Of a stretch of DNA of 64,000 nucleotides, positions 23,161 through 35,375 are shown one piece after another. Source of the DNA: Pogostemon cablin. Lineage: Eukaryota > Streptophyta > Magnoliopsida > Lamiales > Lamiaceae. The position numbers were made by a program, and so were the translations under genes. Location: NCBI GenBank assembly GCA_023678885.1, contig CM042997.1, positions 21,954,064 to 22,018,063 on the forward strand. Direction: 5' to 3'. Numbering within the stretch: the first letter of the stretch is position 1; each line of letters opens with the position of its first letter. The notes beneath the pieces are model-generated. The model was not told the origin of the DNA. It made no database searches and saw only the letters and a program-made list of their open reading frames with translations.

Positions 23161-24687
23161 AAATTTTAATATAAATCCGCATAGTATAATAGTAATTTGA
23201 TCCTTGTAGGGAATTATTGGAGATGCCAGTTTGAATTAAAAATTAAAGTTGAAATATTGCTATTTATAAGGTAGGAATTTATAGACTTTATAATCAAGGT
23301 GAAAATTCACCTAGCATACGTTAAACTATGTGACATGTTAAAATATAATTATTAAATATGTAAAATATGTTTATTTATAGTTAAAATATACTAGATATTA
23401 CCCATCCGTGCGTTGCACGAAAAGAATTAAAGTTTATTACAATTATATACTTTTAAGTTGGGTTTGAATTGAGTCATTTCAAATCTAATTGATTTGAGTG
23501 GATTTTGAATTCCTTGAAATGATTTTAAATTCATAATTCAAAAATTATTTTTAAAATAGAATTTTATATATGATAAATAAAAATAATAAAATTTTATTAT
23601 ATTAAATATTAAAATCTAAAATTTTATTAAAGACAATTTTTCGTGGAGGAAACTCTACCACCCAACCTACCCCTACCCACCCCCCATACTCAAAAGAATT
23701 TTTTAAATAAAATTTTAGATTTTAATATTTAAATAATAAAAGTGTTATCACTCAACTCTAACCCTTACCCACCTTCAAAACCCCCCACCACCTCATTCCA
23801 CTCACGCCCATAATAAAAGAAGAATGATAACTCAAATAGAATGATTGAACCTGAAAATAAGATCAAATAAAAGTATAAAAGATCAAATAAATTAAAGTAT
23901 ATAAATAAGGTTTATAGAATTAAAAAAAATAAAAAATCGTAGAGAAATGAAAATAAGATAACAAAAACTAAAAAAGAAGAATGATATTTCAAATGAGATG
24001 ATTGAACCTGCACATAAGATCAAATATGAGAATGATTGAACATAAAAATAAGATCAAATAAAAGTATAAAAGAGATAACAAAAAATAAAAAAAGAAGAAT
24101 TATACCTCAAAATGATTGAACATGCACATTAGATCAAATCAAAGTAAAATATACAAACATCAAATATGAGAATGATTGAATATAAAAATAAAATCAAATA
24201 AAAGTATAAAAGATAAAATAAAGATAACAAAAAATAAAAAAAGAAGAATGATACCTCAAAATGACTGAACGCATAATAGATCAAATCAAAGTAAAATATA
24301 AAAGATAAAATAAATTAAAGTAGATTAGAAATAGTATGAAAGTGAAATAGAGAAAAAAAATAAGAAGAAAAAAAGAGTAAAACTTTGATTAGGTAATGAA
24401 AATGTTTATATAGAATATTTGAAAGAATAAACGATCGTGATTGAAAGCAATCTACGATGTAGGAAAAAAGGTGAAAAATTACCAAAGATAGCGTTGAAAG
24501 ATTTGATATGAAGAAAATTAGTATATTGATTGACAATTATTAATAGAATATATGCCAATAATATTTTTTATATTTATCAAATTTATATTATAGATTAAAA
24601 AATAAATAAATAATTTATTATTAGCATAAATAGAATCCATGATTGAGAGACTGCCAATATTAAAATTGAAGATAAAAATAGAAATTA

Positions 24688-24690
24688 AGG

Positions 24691-24747
<57 letters not shown>
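24688..24747. repeat. (AT)n microsatellite
   Basis: Long uninterrupted TA array inside the Helitron. Confidence 0.9.
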
Positions 24748-24751
<4 letters not shown>

Positions 24752-25249
24752 TTATTTAAAATTAGTCAAATATGCCAAAAATATATCTCATATTTATCAA
24801 ATTTATATTGTAAAATAAAATAGTAAAATTTAAATAATAAAATCCATTATTAGTATAATTAAATTTTATTTTATGATTGAAATCAAAGCATTATTTGGAC
24901 GGTCAATATTAAAATTGAATTATTTCTAAATAGAGTAAAATTGAAAAAAAATTAAAAACAAAAGTAGAAGTTTAGGTTAATTTTATATATGTATAGATAG
25001 ATGATTGAACCTTTAAATTTAAGGAGAATGATTGGACCTAAATTATAAATAATATGAAAGTAGAATTTGTAAAAGATAAAAAAAGAAGAAGTATTAGAAG
25101 GAAAAAAAAACAAAAAGAAGATTATAAGAAGAACAAAAGATAGAATATTAAAATATAAAAATATGGCTCATATAATTATTATAAAGCAAACACAAAAATT
25201 GAAGAGAAAAAGATAGACAAAAAAAATAATGATACCTGATTGGACTTAC

Positions 25250-26165
25250 CAATAAGATCAAATATGAGAATGATTGAACCTAAAAATAATATCAAATAAA
25301 AGTATAAAAGAAGATAAAATAAATTAAAATATAAAAATAAAGTTTATAAAATTATTAAAAAAATACAAAAATCTAAGAGAAAAAAAATGATAACAAAAAA
25401 TTAAAATTATAATGATACCTTTAAGGAGAATGATTGAACCCGCATATAAGATCAGATAAAAGTATAAAAGACAAAACAAATTAGAATAGATTATAAATAA
25501 TATGAATGTAGAATCTGTAAAAGAGAAGAAAAAGAAGAAGCATTATAATAAAAAAACATAAAGAGAATGATTTGATCTACAAATAAGATCAAATATGAAA
25601 ATAATTGAACCTAAAAATAATATCAAAGTATAAAAGAAGATAAAATAAATTAAATTATGAAAATAGGGTTTATAGAATTATTGAAAAAACACAAAAATCG
25701 AAGTAAAAAAATAAGATAACAAAAAATTAAAAAGTATAATGATACATTTAGGAGAATGATTGAAGTTGTATATAAGATCAAATAAAAGTATAAAAGATAA
25801 AACAAATTAAAGTAGATTATAAATAATATGAAAGTAGAATCTGTGTAAAAGAGAAGAAAAAGAAGAAGTATTAGAGAAAAAAATATAAAAAGAATAAGAT
25901 CAAATATGAGAATGATTGAATCTAAAAATAATATCAAATAAAAGTACGTATAAAAGAAGATAAAATAAATTAAATTATAAAAATAGGGTTTATACAATTA
26001 TTAAAAAAATACAAAAATCGAAGAGAATAAGATAACAAAAAAATTAAACTGATACATTAAGATCAAATAAAAATATAAAAGACAAAACAAATTAGAGTTG
26101 ATTATAAATAATATGAAAGTAGAATATGTAAAAGAGAATAAAAAGAAAAAGCATGAGAGAGAGAG
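25250..26165. repeat. Degenerate ~325-bp tandem repeat inside the Helitron
   Basis: Units beginning near 25265, 25590 and 25908 share GAATGATTGAACCTAAAAAT, AAAAGAAGATAAAATAAATT, a TTTATAGAATTATT-type phrase and an ACAAAAATCGAAG phrase. Related partial units occur earlier, near 23850-24240. The strong purine bias on + explains the hydrophobic-looking minus-strand frame at 25650-25997, which has no domain and is not a gene. Confidence 0.7.
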
Positions 26166-26203
26166 AGAAAATAGGGAGAAAGTAAGAATTTGATTAGGTT
26201 GAA

Positions 26204-26204
<1 letters not shown>

Positions 26205-26247
<43 letters not shown>
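26205..26247. repeat. (TA)n microsatellite
   Basis: TA array within the Helitron, close to a GAGAGAGA tract at 26157-26168. Confidence 0.9.
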
Positions 26248-26249
<2 letters not shown>

Positions 26250-26874
26250 GATTTTAATAAATAAACGATCGTGATTGAAAGCAAATATTTATAGAGACGA
26301 TTCTAATAAAAATAAAATTGATACTATATTAATTGAAATTAAGCATATATTGATAAAAAAGAATTAATCAAATTTATATTGTTAAATTAAATCAATAAAA
26401 AAAGTAAATTTAAATAATAAAAAAATTCATTATTAGTATAATTAAATTTTATGATTGATTGAAATCAAAGGAAATCATAGGTCCTATGTATAATAAATTA
26501 AATTATAATATATGAATATTGATTGATATATTAATTTAAATTAAGTATATATTGATTAAAAATTAGTTAAGTATGCCAAAAATATCTCTTATATTTACCA
26601 AATTTATATTGTTAAATAAAAAAGTAAAATTTAAATAACAAAATCCATTATATTAGTATAATTAGATTATATTTTATTATTGAAATCAAAAACATTAATT
26701 GGACGGTCAAGATTAGATTATATTATTGAAATCAAAAATATTAATTGGACGGTCAATATTAAAATTAAATTATTTTTAAATAGAGTAAAATTGAAAAAAA
26801 AATTGAAAACAAAAGTGAAAGTTTAGGTTTGCTTTTATAAATGTATAGATTTTTCGAAAGTATGATAAATAATA

Positions 26875-27126
26875 CTCCATTCGTCTCATTTCAATCTTTA
26901 TATATTTATTTATAATTTGAGCGTCCCATTTCAATCTTTACATTTTCCTTTATAGTAAACGGGAAACACAAAAATTAATTATTTCTCTCTCCATGGGCCC
27001 ACACATCAGACTAATACACCTACCAACTTTATATTAAAATATTATTTCTCTCACCTCACCATACATTAAAATACTACATTCCTTAACCTACGTGCAAACG
27101 TAAAGTTTGAAACAGGACAGAGGGAG
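26875..27126. mobile_element. Stowaway-like MITE upstream of the lipase-like gene
   Basis: It runs from CTCCATTCGTCTCATTTCAA to TTTGAAACAGGACAGAGGGAG, flanked by TA. It lies about 0.8 kb upstream of the lipase-like start codon. Confidence 0.75.
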
Positions 27127-27390
27127 TACATTAAAATACTATGATTTTAAGATATTATAATATATTCACTGCAAACATTTTTCTTCTAAAGGATGATGAA
27201 TGATGTATTAAAAAATTTTTAGACAGTCATATTTTAACTACTAATAAGCATAATCATACTTTAAATATATCAGTCTCACAAATCACAATCCATTTCAAAT
27301 ATACCCATTTCATGAGAGTATTCCATGCTATTAATTAAATTAATTGCAAAAAAATCACAAACTCTACTTCTATTACAAATTGATCTTTTG

Positions 27391-27540
27391 AGAAATTAAA
27401 AAATGAATGCAACTTAGTTGCAAAACACACTGAATTTTTAAAAAAGAAATGCTTAAAAGCAGGGTTTGAGAAACTAAAAAATGAACGCAACTTAGTTGCA
27501 AAACACAATAAATTTTTAAAAAAGAAATGCTTAAAAGTAG
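27391..27540. repeat. 77-bp tandem duplication upstream of the lipase-like gene
   Basis: GAGAAATTAAAAAATGAATG starts at 27391 and GAGAAACTAAAAAATGAACG at 27468. Each is followed by CAACTTAGTTGCAAAACACA and AAAAAAGAAATGCTTAAAAG. It lies about 390-540 bp upstream of the start codon, so it could affect the promoter. A T run of about 20 follows at 27541. Confidence 0.8.
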
Positions 27541-27559
27541 TTTTTTTTTTTTTTTTTTT

Positions 27560-27928
27560 AAATGTGAAGATTAATTATTGTTATTAACTTTTAATTAAAT
27601 TTCATTTTCTGTTTTCCTTCCAAAATTCCGAGCTGTTTCTATATATGATTAACGTCATTCGTTGAATTAAAAAAAGTCGTCTGTGAGCGAATTCAGGTTA
27701 AGATTACGAACCGTATAAGCGAAGAAATCGGATACACCTCCACGGCTCCACCGTCTCGCCACGTCGCCATTGCATCACCGTCTCCGCTAACTTTTCAACC
27801 ACTTTCTCCATCAATATCACTACCCTCTTTAATTTCCAATCGGATTTCACTTCTTCCTCTTACTTTTTGCTGTTAATTTCTTCCATGACGGTGTGAATGC
27901 TAAGTTAATTGTTCTAAGCAATTGGAAT
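27560..27928 (+). promoter_or_regulatory. Proximal promoter and 5' leader of the lipase-like gene
   Basis: A TATA-like CTATATATGA lies at 27639-27648. The following C-rich stretch (CCACGGCTCCACCGTCTCGC and onward) looks like a plant 5' leader. A short upstream frame (ATG ACG GTG TGA at 27885-27896) precedes the main ATG. The transcription start cannot be fixed from sequence alone. Confidence 0.45.
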
Positions 27929-30900
27929 ATGGAAAACGGAGCTGCCCAAAATGGCGCCGTTTGTTCGACGGAAACGGGTAACGGAGGGCTGGATGTCTAC
28001 ACTTGTACACAATCCGACTCTTCGTCCGCCGATCATCTTGTTGTCATGGTCCACGGGATTCTGGGAAGGTACTTTTTGTTTTATTTTATGTGTAATTTGA
28101 TTTAGGCTACTTATTAAAATATATAAAAATTGAATTATTGGAGAATTAGCTTGATCGTGAATTGGTTGAAACTTCTGTTCCCTGAATTGGTTGCCTATTT
28201 TTGGCTGATTTTTTGACCTTTTTTATTCTAATCTGGTGCCATTTGCTTTTTATAGAAGGTTTACTTTTTTGTGCTTGTGTTTTGTGGAGATCGCATGCTA
28301 AATTGATGTAGTGCCAGTGTATAGGGAGATCGCCTTTCCTCTCATTTTATTGTTTTTATACTTATTTCAATTTCCTAATTATAGATTCCCTAGTGCGTTT
28401 GTTATTGATTTTGTTTCTCGTAATTATGTTTTAACAGTGGTTCAGATTGGAAGTTTGGAGCTGAGCAATTTGTCCAGAATCTTTCTGATAAAGTTTTCGT
28501 TCACTGTAAGTTGCAATTGTGTGCTACCTGTAGTTAGTAGTTGCCTTCTATGCAATGATCTTTCTCCAGTGTGGAACGGATTAAGATTTCCAATTGTGTG
28601 GTTCTTTTCTTGCATCCTCCTATAGTTCAAATGCTCTCAGATTGCAATTTATGAGAGGATTAGTGAGGATGGATTTCAAATCTATATCAGTCAAAAGTTA
28701 CTGCAAATTTGAGAGCTGTACATTCCACTGCATTAGAAAAATGAACTAAGCCAACCGAATATGAATGAAATTGTAGTTATGGATTGAAATTCATATTTTA
28801 GATCCATGGCAATGGGGAATAGAAACATTTTTTTTCGTTAGCATGGATGAAAATGCTGTCTAGCATTGTTGTGAGATGGTTTTATGTTCTATAATTTTGG
28901 TTGTTTATACAGCAATGGCAGTATTCATTGATATCTCTGAAAACTGGCGTGTCTGTTTAAAGAAAATTTCTACTCTGAATTCCTTTGAATGTGCTATCTA
29001 TTCTCCAAGATTTTCTTGCTACTTTTATTGTCATTCAACATTAAAGTAGATCTTCTGTCCACTCCTCAGTGAACTATTTTTTGTCTGCAGGTAGTGAACG
29101 CAATGCAGCAAAGCTGACGTTAGATGGCGTAGATGTAATGGGTGAGCGATTGGCTGAAGAGGTTGGTTTTCATCTGTACTATGCCTCTTCTCATCCCTAG
29201 TTTCATGTACCGCAATTTGTATCTGACCTGGAACTACTGCATTTTAGATCATTGAAGTAATAAAAAGGCAGCCTAGTTTGAGAAAAATCTCATTTATTTC
29301 ACATTCTGTGGGGGGCCTTGTGGCAAGATATACAATTGGAAAATTGTATAAACCTCCAAAGGGAGGAAGTGAAGATGAAGTATCAACCAATGAAGAGTCA
29401 AAGGGTACCATAGCTGATCTTGAACCTGTTAACTTTATTACTGTTGCCACTCCTCATCTAGGTTCAAGGGGCAATAAGCAGGTAAATGCCCTTTCTCTTA
29501 GTTCTTGCCTCCTTTTTGTAGTTCATGATAATCAGCATATAGTTCTGCTTGCTGAGATAATACTAACTGTACATTCTTGTGTATGTTTCTAGGAAAGAGT
29601 GATCATTGGTAAGCTATTAGTTTTGCAGTATAGTATGTTGGAAAATTCATCCAAAAACTCAGAACTATCCACTTAATTTCATGTTAAATAAATAAATTAT
29701 GTTATTTGGACAAGTACCAAACTTGGTAAAGAAACCATGGAACCATTGCCATAGAAAAAATTAGAGGATGTTTGCAAGCACTTTTCACAGCGTAAAATCT
29801 CTGTTCTTTTATATTTTATACTTTGAAATTAGAAGTGATTTTTTGGTGTTCTCAAACACATTTAGGTGATTAAATGAATTGCTTTTTAGAAGCAGTACTT
29901 ACTTTTGATTTTTTTTTTTATATGAATACAAATTAATTGAATTTATAAAACCTCGTGTGTTCTTAGGAAATCCATTTTAAAAGTGTATTTCTATGCAATT
30001 GCTAAGGAATTATCTTTTAGCATATACTCCTGACTATTGAAATTTTGGCCAAACACTTGTTTTTGAACACTAATTACTTTTTTATTTTCCCGCAACAATT
30101 AATGTGAACTACTTTTACAAAGCAGCCACAATTCAATTGGGAAAGATTTGATAAAAGTGAAGGAGATGTAATTTATTTAGATGATGCATAGTGCACTTTT
30201 TTTTAAAAAGAAAATTGAGTTTTTAATGAGTGAGATAAAGTCTGATCTTATGTTTTGTCAAAACGTATATGCCAGTAGGTCGGATTAATTGATGGTTGCT
30301 TTTGGATCAGAGTATGTACCGTCTAAGCAAAAACATCATGAACAACTTTAAGTCATAATGTTTATTATATTGACAGTGGATTTATCTAAGCGTCATGCTT
30401 AGTACTTATTTTAGCAATTAGGATATTCAACAATATATCATTCCTGCCCAATTTTAGGTGCCATTTCTGTTTGGAGTACCTGCTTTTGAGAGTCTCGCAA
30501 GTCGTGTGATTCATTGGATATTTAGGAGAACAGGCAGACATCTCTTTCTGACAGATGATGATGAAGGAAAACCACCCTTGCTAAAACGCATGGTGGAAGA
30601 TACTGAAGAATTCTGTTTTCTGTAGGTTCTCGTTGTCTCTGATTCAATTGAATTTAAAATATCTGGCTAGATTTAGAAGCGCAATGCAGATGACTATGTT
30701 GTGGTAGTGTCTAAAGGTATTGCAACTTTCCTATGCAGATCTGCTTTAAGGTCCTTCAGACGCAGGGTGGCATATTCAAATGTTGGCTATGATCGTATCC
30801 ATGATTTATAATCTTTTTATTTTCATTTGATGCCTCATTAGCCTGTAATGAGATTTCATTGTATTCTTAACAAGTCTTTCTTAGATATTGTGGGCTGGAG

Positions 30901-32754
30901 AACGTCATCAATGAGGCGAAATAGTGAACTACCCAAGGTCTTATTTATACCATGCCAATGTGATTACTCTTATGATTTTACAGTATTTGTGTGACTTAGA
31001 TAATTTTGACAGTGGGAGGATATCGTTGATGAAAAATATCCCCATGTTGTGTATGAAGAACGCTGCAAGGCATATGACAAGGATTTCTTCGAGCCAACAA
31101 CAGAAAATGATGGTCTAGACGAGCTAGAAGGTTTGTGATTTACTCTTCTTTCTGGAGAGTGTTCGAGTGGTTTGGCTTGTTGCAATTAATTTATCTTACA
31201 TTAAAGCTTATCGCTCATCGTAAACCATGCATGATTCATTTTAAATAAGGCAGAGCTTGTTTCTTATGCTCTTCTTAAAAATGGCTCAACAATGAAATTT
31301 CAAAATCTGTGAAGGACAGATCTATTCTAAGGCATCAAAAAATTCATGGAGCCTATCTTCACTATATCACTGTGTCAGAGAGAGAATGATTTGGTAAATA
31401 ATTTATTTTTTCTTTAAAGAGGGTTGTGGTCCACATTTTAGCTCCAGCAATTTCGTATTTATTATGAATATCTTTGTATTTTCGTACTCTATCATCAGTC
31501 ATCACATAAGAGGCACATGTAAGAGTATACAGCAATGCTATATGGCTTCTGATGGATGTTTGGCATGATGAGTTATTCCTAACTTGTTTATTTTTGTTTC
31601 TCATGTGAATCCTTCCCATTTTTTGTCAAACCATTTGTCCTAGAGTAGGAGGAACCAGCAACTAGAATAGGTTTTGACAGCTAGAGTCTGCTATAAGAGT
31701 TCTTGTGACTTGTGAGCAAAGACCAAGGCTAGGATTGTTGTTATGCAATTCCATCTACATGTGAAAGTGATAACAATACCATGACAGTTTTTGCTTGAGA
31801 ATGCAAACAGGTTTCCCAAATTTTTTGTAACCTCGTCTCTTCCCTCTCTCCTGAAATTTTTGGTTTCGACTTATTTTCTGTACTTGGTTTGGTAAAGAGA
31901 AGACGTCTCTCTCAAAACCTGATGACAACAAAATAAATGAACATAAAAATCTGGAGTGTCAAAATGATTTGAGTAGTGGCAACTTTTTGATATTTTTGGT
32001 GCATTTGAGTTTTGTTATTTATTATTAGAGTTCCTCCAATACGTGCAGATCCCATGTGTAGGTGGAATATTTATCCCCCTGTTGACTATCCTGATATGTT
32101 TGCCTTCTCTCTGTTTTTCTATTTTAATTTTTTTTCTATGTTACTATGGAATTTCCTTCTGCACAGAGGAACTACTGAATGGCCTCTCCCGTTTGTCATG
32201 GGAGAAAGTGGACATAAGCTTCCATGATAGCAGGATCAAATTTGCTGCCCATAGCATTATCCAGGTTTCTATCTAATTCTATCTTCTTTGATCCCCCCAC
32301 CACCCAAGTAATATTTTTTGATTGCATAGCGTGCCATGCTTATATGAAGTCATGAACTCCATTTTTGGGTGATTTGTTTGTGGATATCACCTTCATAATT
32401 TTGCAGATACGTCTACTAGTTCCCGGATTTTTCATCATGTTGTTGTATGTCATATATATTATCTTTTCTTGCTTCGTGCCCCTTATTATGACACTATATT
32501 ACATGCACTACGCATAGTGAACTACACTAGGTGGGTGTATGCACAACACAATCTCACACCTGTGGTCATCCGTGGATGCCATACACGACGTAGCATCTTA
32601 GCATATGTGTTGCTCAAAACTAGAAGTACTGTTAATTCATGAATGACGCACTGATTCCTTTTCTTATTCAATTATCATTCAGGTCAAAGACCGTTCAGTG
32701 CATTCAGATGGCGCAGACGTTATACAACACATGATTGATCATTTTATTTTATAG
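27929..32754 (+). CDS. Lipase-like alpha/beta-hydrolase, DUF676 family, 10 exons
   Basis: Exons: 27929-28068, 28438-28505, 29091-29161, 29248-29481, 30458-30621, 30739-30794, 30885-30937, 31013-31130, 32167-32264, 32683-32754. All introns are GT-AG, and the joined frame gives 357 aa with no internal stop, as plant DUF676 serine-esterase proteins are expected to have. A hydrolase start (VMVHGILG, residues 39-46) suits the oxyanion region. SHSVGGL around Ser113 is the nucleophile elbow. YDHIVGWRTSS (243-253) supplies a likely catalytic His245. No signal peptide or membrane segment is evident. Family members are predicted to cleave lipid esters; the substrate is unknown. I chose the ATG at 27929 (MENGAAQNG) because no in-frame ATG lies upstream before stops. 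The intron at 31131-32166 is the longest. Confidence 0.93.
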
Positions 32755-33529
32755 GAGAGCCCCCCCTCCCCCAGCAGATCTATGATTATGTCTATATTAG
32801 TGTACTATACGGCTGGATGGGTGGCTCTCTCTCTTCTCTAATTTGACTGATGGTTGTAGCCTCGCATAACATTCCGTCTTTGGACTATGCATTTTTATGA
32901 GAAGATATTCACAGGGGATCCAATTGTTAGCTCATGTCAATGGTAAATTTTTCAACAAATGTAAGATTTAATTGAAATAATAATCATGTTGTTTTTGGTT
33001 CCAAGTTCTACCGTGTCTCATTTGGAAGCTTCATTGTGACGTTATTATGAGTAAATTGGAAAAATGGTGTTATATATTAGTCTTTGCTAGTTGTCATAAG
33101 AGAAACTAGTACCAGGTTACATATGCTAGCTTGCTAGTTTTGTGAATAGGTGTGTGAGATCGTTATAGTACACTATTCTCTCCGATTTACTATAATTTTC
33201 ACCTTTGCACATAAATTAAAGAAAATAATACATAGGGGGTATTTTGGTACTTTAAATAAATGAAATAATATGTTTGGTGTGTTTTTTGTTTTTGTTTTTT
33301 TGTAAATGAAGTTTAGGAAGGATAGCTGAAGTGAAAACTTCACTTTAGTAGGACAACCAAAGAGTGAAATTAAAAGGAGTATGAGGAAGTATTTTATTAT
33401 GGAAAATGAACATCATTTCTTTATGGAAAAAGGTCCTGGGAGCACGTAACACACATCATTCCCGTTTTGAACTTTTTAGTACCTTGTTAATTGAATGTAA
33501 TATTCTTTAACATAAATAAATATATATCT
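32755..33529. other. 3' flank of the lipase-like gene, intergenic
   Basis: The first few hundred bases probably hold the 3' UTR; no unambiguous polyadenylation signal was chosen. A decayed Stowaway-like stretch (TTCTCTCCGATTTACTATAA) begins near 33176, with a GTGTGTGAGATCG piece just before it. Confidence 0.45.
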
Positions 33530-34850
33530 TTGATTCTAAATCTGGACAATAGAATCCCAAACAAACAAAGCATAAAAGAATTCTCCAGCAGTCATTATAC
33601 AAGCCCCCAACACTCCAACAATTCCTCCCTTTAATATAGAACATTGAAACCCATTTAACCCACAACGATATTTTCTCTTTATGAACATCCTATAAAGCAT
33701 CAATAAACGATACTTCATTCCAAAGTTTTATGTCCTTCAACCCCCAATTCACCCTTCTTTTTGGAAGCAACACATAACTCTCCAAAACCCTGAATCCCCA
33801 AAAAAATGCATGATCATCCTTTCAATTTTTAAATAACCACCCTAGTATTGAAATCATGACTCCAAAAACCCACAATCCCATAAATTACCTACCGATGATA
33901 CAAACTCAAGCCTCCCCTGCTATCGATAATACCCGGGATGACCATTAACAAATACATCCAGAACCTTATTAACCAAAGGCTCAAAAACCCCTAAACGTCT
34001 GCCACTCAACGAAACACCTAAATATCGCATCGAAAGCACACCTTTTTAAAAGGTGTTGAGTTTCAAAATTATGTCACGAGGTGTTTGTTTCTTATGTTAC
34101 AGATTTGAATATTCGAAGGATATTGATTGAGTCCCACAAGGAAAGAAGATAAATTGTATTATTGGATGTACAATGAATAATTGAGTAATTGAAGGATCAC
34201 AAAGCCGATTGATTTGAGTGAGTTTATTAAGGAAAGATTGCAAACGGTGATTATTTTTGAAAGAGATTTCAGATTAACAAGTGCAGGTTCACAGGATTAT
34301 ATATTGGGAGCTTCAAGAGGACAAGAACGGTGGCTTTGAGAGTTTTGATTAGAGTGGTTTATATTATTGAAGAGAGTTGTTCTTCATATGATTTTTGTTT
34401 CGTAGTTTGATTGTTTCTCTTTGAAGAAAAGTGTCTTTGATAACCTAGCTTTTAAGTGTTTGAGAAAATCGTAGATTAAGAGGGATTCTTGATCCTAAGT
34501 TATAGGGATAGACCAAAACTAGAGTTAGATACAAACGAGACAAGTTGATATGATATGGTTGTCAAGTTGTTGTCAAAGTCGTGTTGTAATCTAATGGATG
34601 GTTTTGAGGGAAAGACGTGGTCTTCCCGTTTCAATTCTACGATATTCTATTTCATGGTATTTTCATATCTATTTGTAGAACAACAACTTCAAGAATTACA
34701 AAAGGTAAAACCTCTTTTGCTCTTGGCAATACATCAACCGAAACTCCAGCAATAAACAACCAAGACTTCATTGGACTTATAACAATCCCCAAACCTGCCG
34801 CAAATCTCTCTAAACTTGCTGCCACCACACTAAGCAAGTCGACATCCCCA
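33530..34850 (-). pseudogene. Decayed LINE reverse transcriptase, split by a solo LTR
   Basis: Minus-strand translation of 34652-34837 gives DLLSVVAASLERFAAGLGI-like sequence, and the part left of the insert (about 33720-34040) gives RYLGVSLSGRRLGVFEPL in another frame. Both are characteristic of the C-terminal half of plant L1-type reverse transcriptase. A third patch (33536-33718) continues into WVKWVQCSILKGG. Stops and frame changes are frequent, and neither the catalytic FADD box nor the endonuclease is preserved here. The two halves join once the solo LTR at 34054-34700 is removed. It is a truncated, long-dead copy between two genes. Confidence 0.75.
34054..34700 (+). mobile_element. Solo LTR, 647 bp, inside the LINE remnant
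   Basis: It begins TGTTGAGTTTCAAAATTATG and ends AAGAATTACA. A perfect 5-bp duplication AAAGG flanks it (34049-34053 and 34701-34705). There is no internal retrotransposon sequence, so it is the product of LTR-LTR recombination. Orientation is not certain because both ends are only TG/CA. The small open frames at its right end are not genes. Confidence 0.8.
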
Positions 34851-35375
34851 TATGCAAATACTAGTAAATGTTACTACATCCACCCTAAAATTACTTGCAC
34901 ATTTTCCTTTTATCTGTCCCAAAAAGATTTGCATACTCCTTAAATGAAAACAATACACAATATTAGTACTCTTGCAATATATTACAAAAATACCACGTTC
35001 TTTTTACATATAATTAGTCAAAGTTAACTACAATATACACTTTATTCAATTAAATTATATTCAAAACTCCCTTACTTTTTCTTACATAGTTACACCAAAA
35101 ATTATTTTTATTTAACTATTTACAAGTCAAAACATGAGATTACAAGTCAAAATATGCAAGTCATAACGGGGAGGGAGATACAGTGCTCATTATTGTAAGA
35201 TACAAATACTGGCATAAAATCGGTTTAATTAATTAATTAATTGTGTTTTGAAAGCAATTAACCCATCTTCTTGGTTCCCTTTCAAATTTGAGACATTTGT
35301 TAGTCAGAAGTTCGATTCCCGTGATTATTATTATCCTTCCGACGGCATCTCCCTCCCTGAATCTCTAAACCCGCC
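34851..35375 (+). promoter_or_regulatory. Intergenic and promoter region of the plastid phosphofructokinase gene
   Basis: A decayed Stowaway-like sequence (TACATCCACCCTAAAATTAC near 34873, GTCATAACGGGGAGGGAGAT near 35161) is followed by a (TTAA)n stretch near 35226-35242. A C/T-rich leader (CATCTCCCTCCCTGAATCTC) comes immediately before the ATG. No clear TATA box. Confidence 0.4.

Larger units (their letters stand above)
23391..26849 (-). mobile_element. Non-autonomous Helitron with two 5' ends
   Basis: On the minus strand the element begins TCTATACATTTATAAAAG at 26849, preceded by A. It ends with a stem-loop (CGTGCAACGCACG, 23412-23424) and then CTAG at 23391-23394, followed by T. A 5' TC start, a short GC-rich hairpin about a dozen bases before CTRR, and insertion between A and T are Helitron hallmarks. 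A second 5' end, TCTATACATATATAAAAT, lies at 24997. The ~230 bp following each 5' end are homologous, so the unit was duplicated. There is no Rep/helicase frame. The interior holds a degenerate array (see 25250-26165) and two (AT)n tracts. Boundaries need empty-site confirmation. Confidence 0.72.

Noticed and set aside
23412..23424. CGTGCGTTGCACG as a transcription terminator or regulatory palindrome
   Set aside because: Its position before CTAG and opposite a TC 5' end fits the Helitron terminal hairpin better.
25650..25997. 115-codon minus-strand hydrophobic frame that looks like a membrane protein
   Set aside because: It is the complement of a purine-rich degenerate tandem repeat within a Helitron; Leu/Ile/Phe richness follows from base composition.
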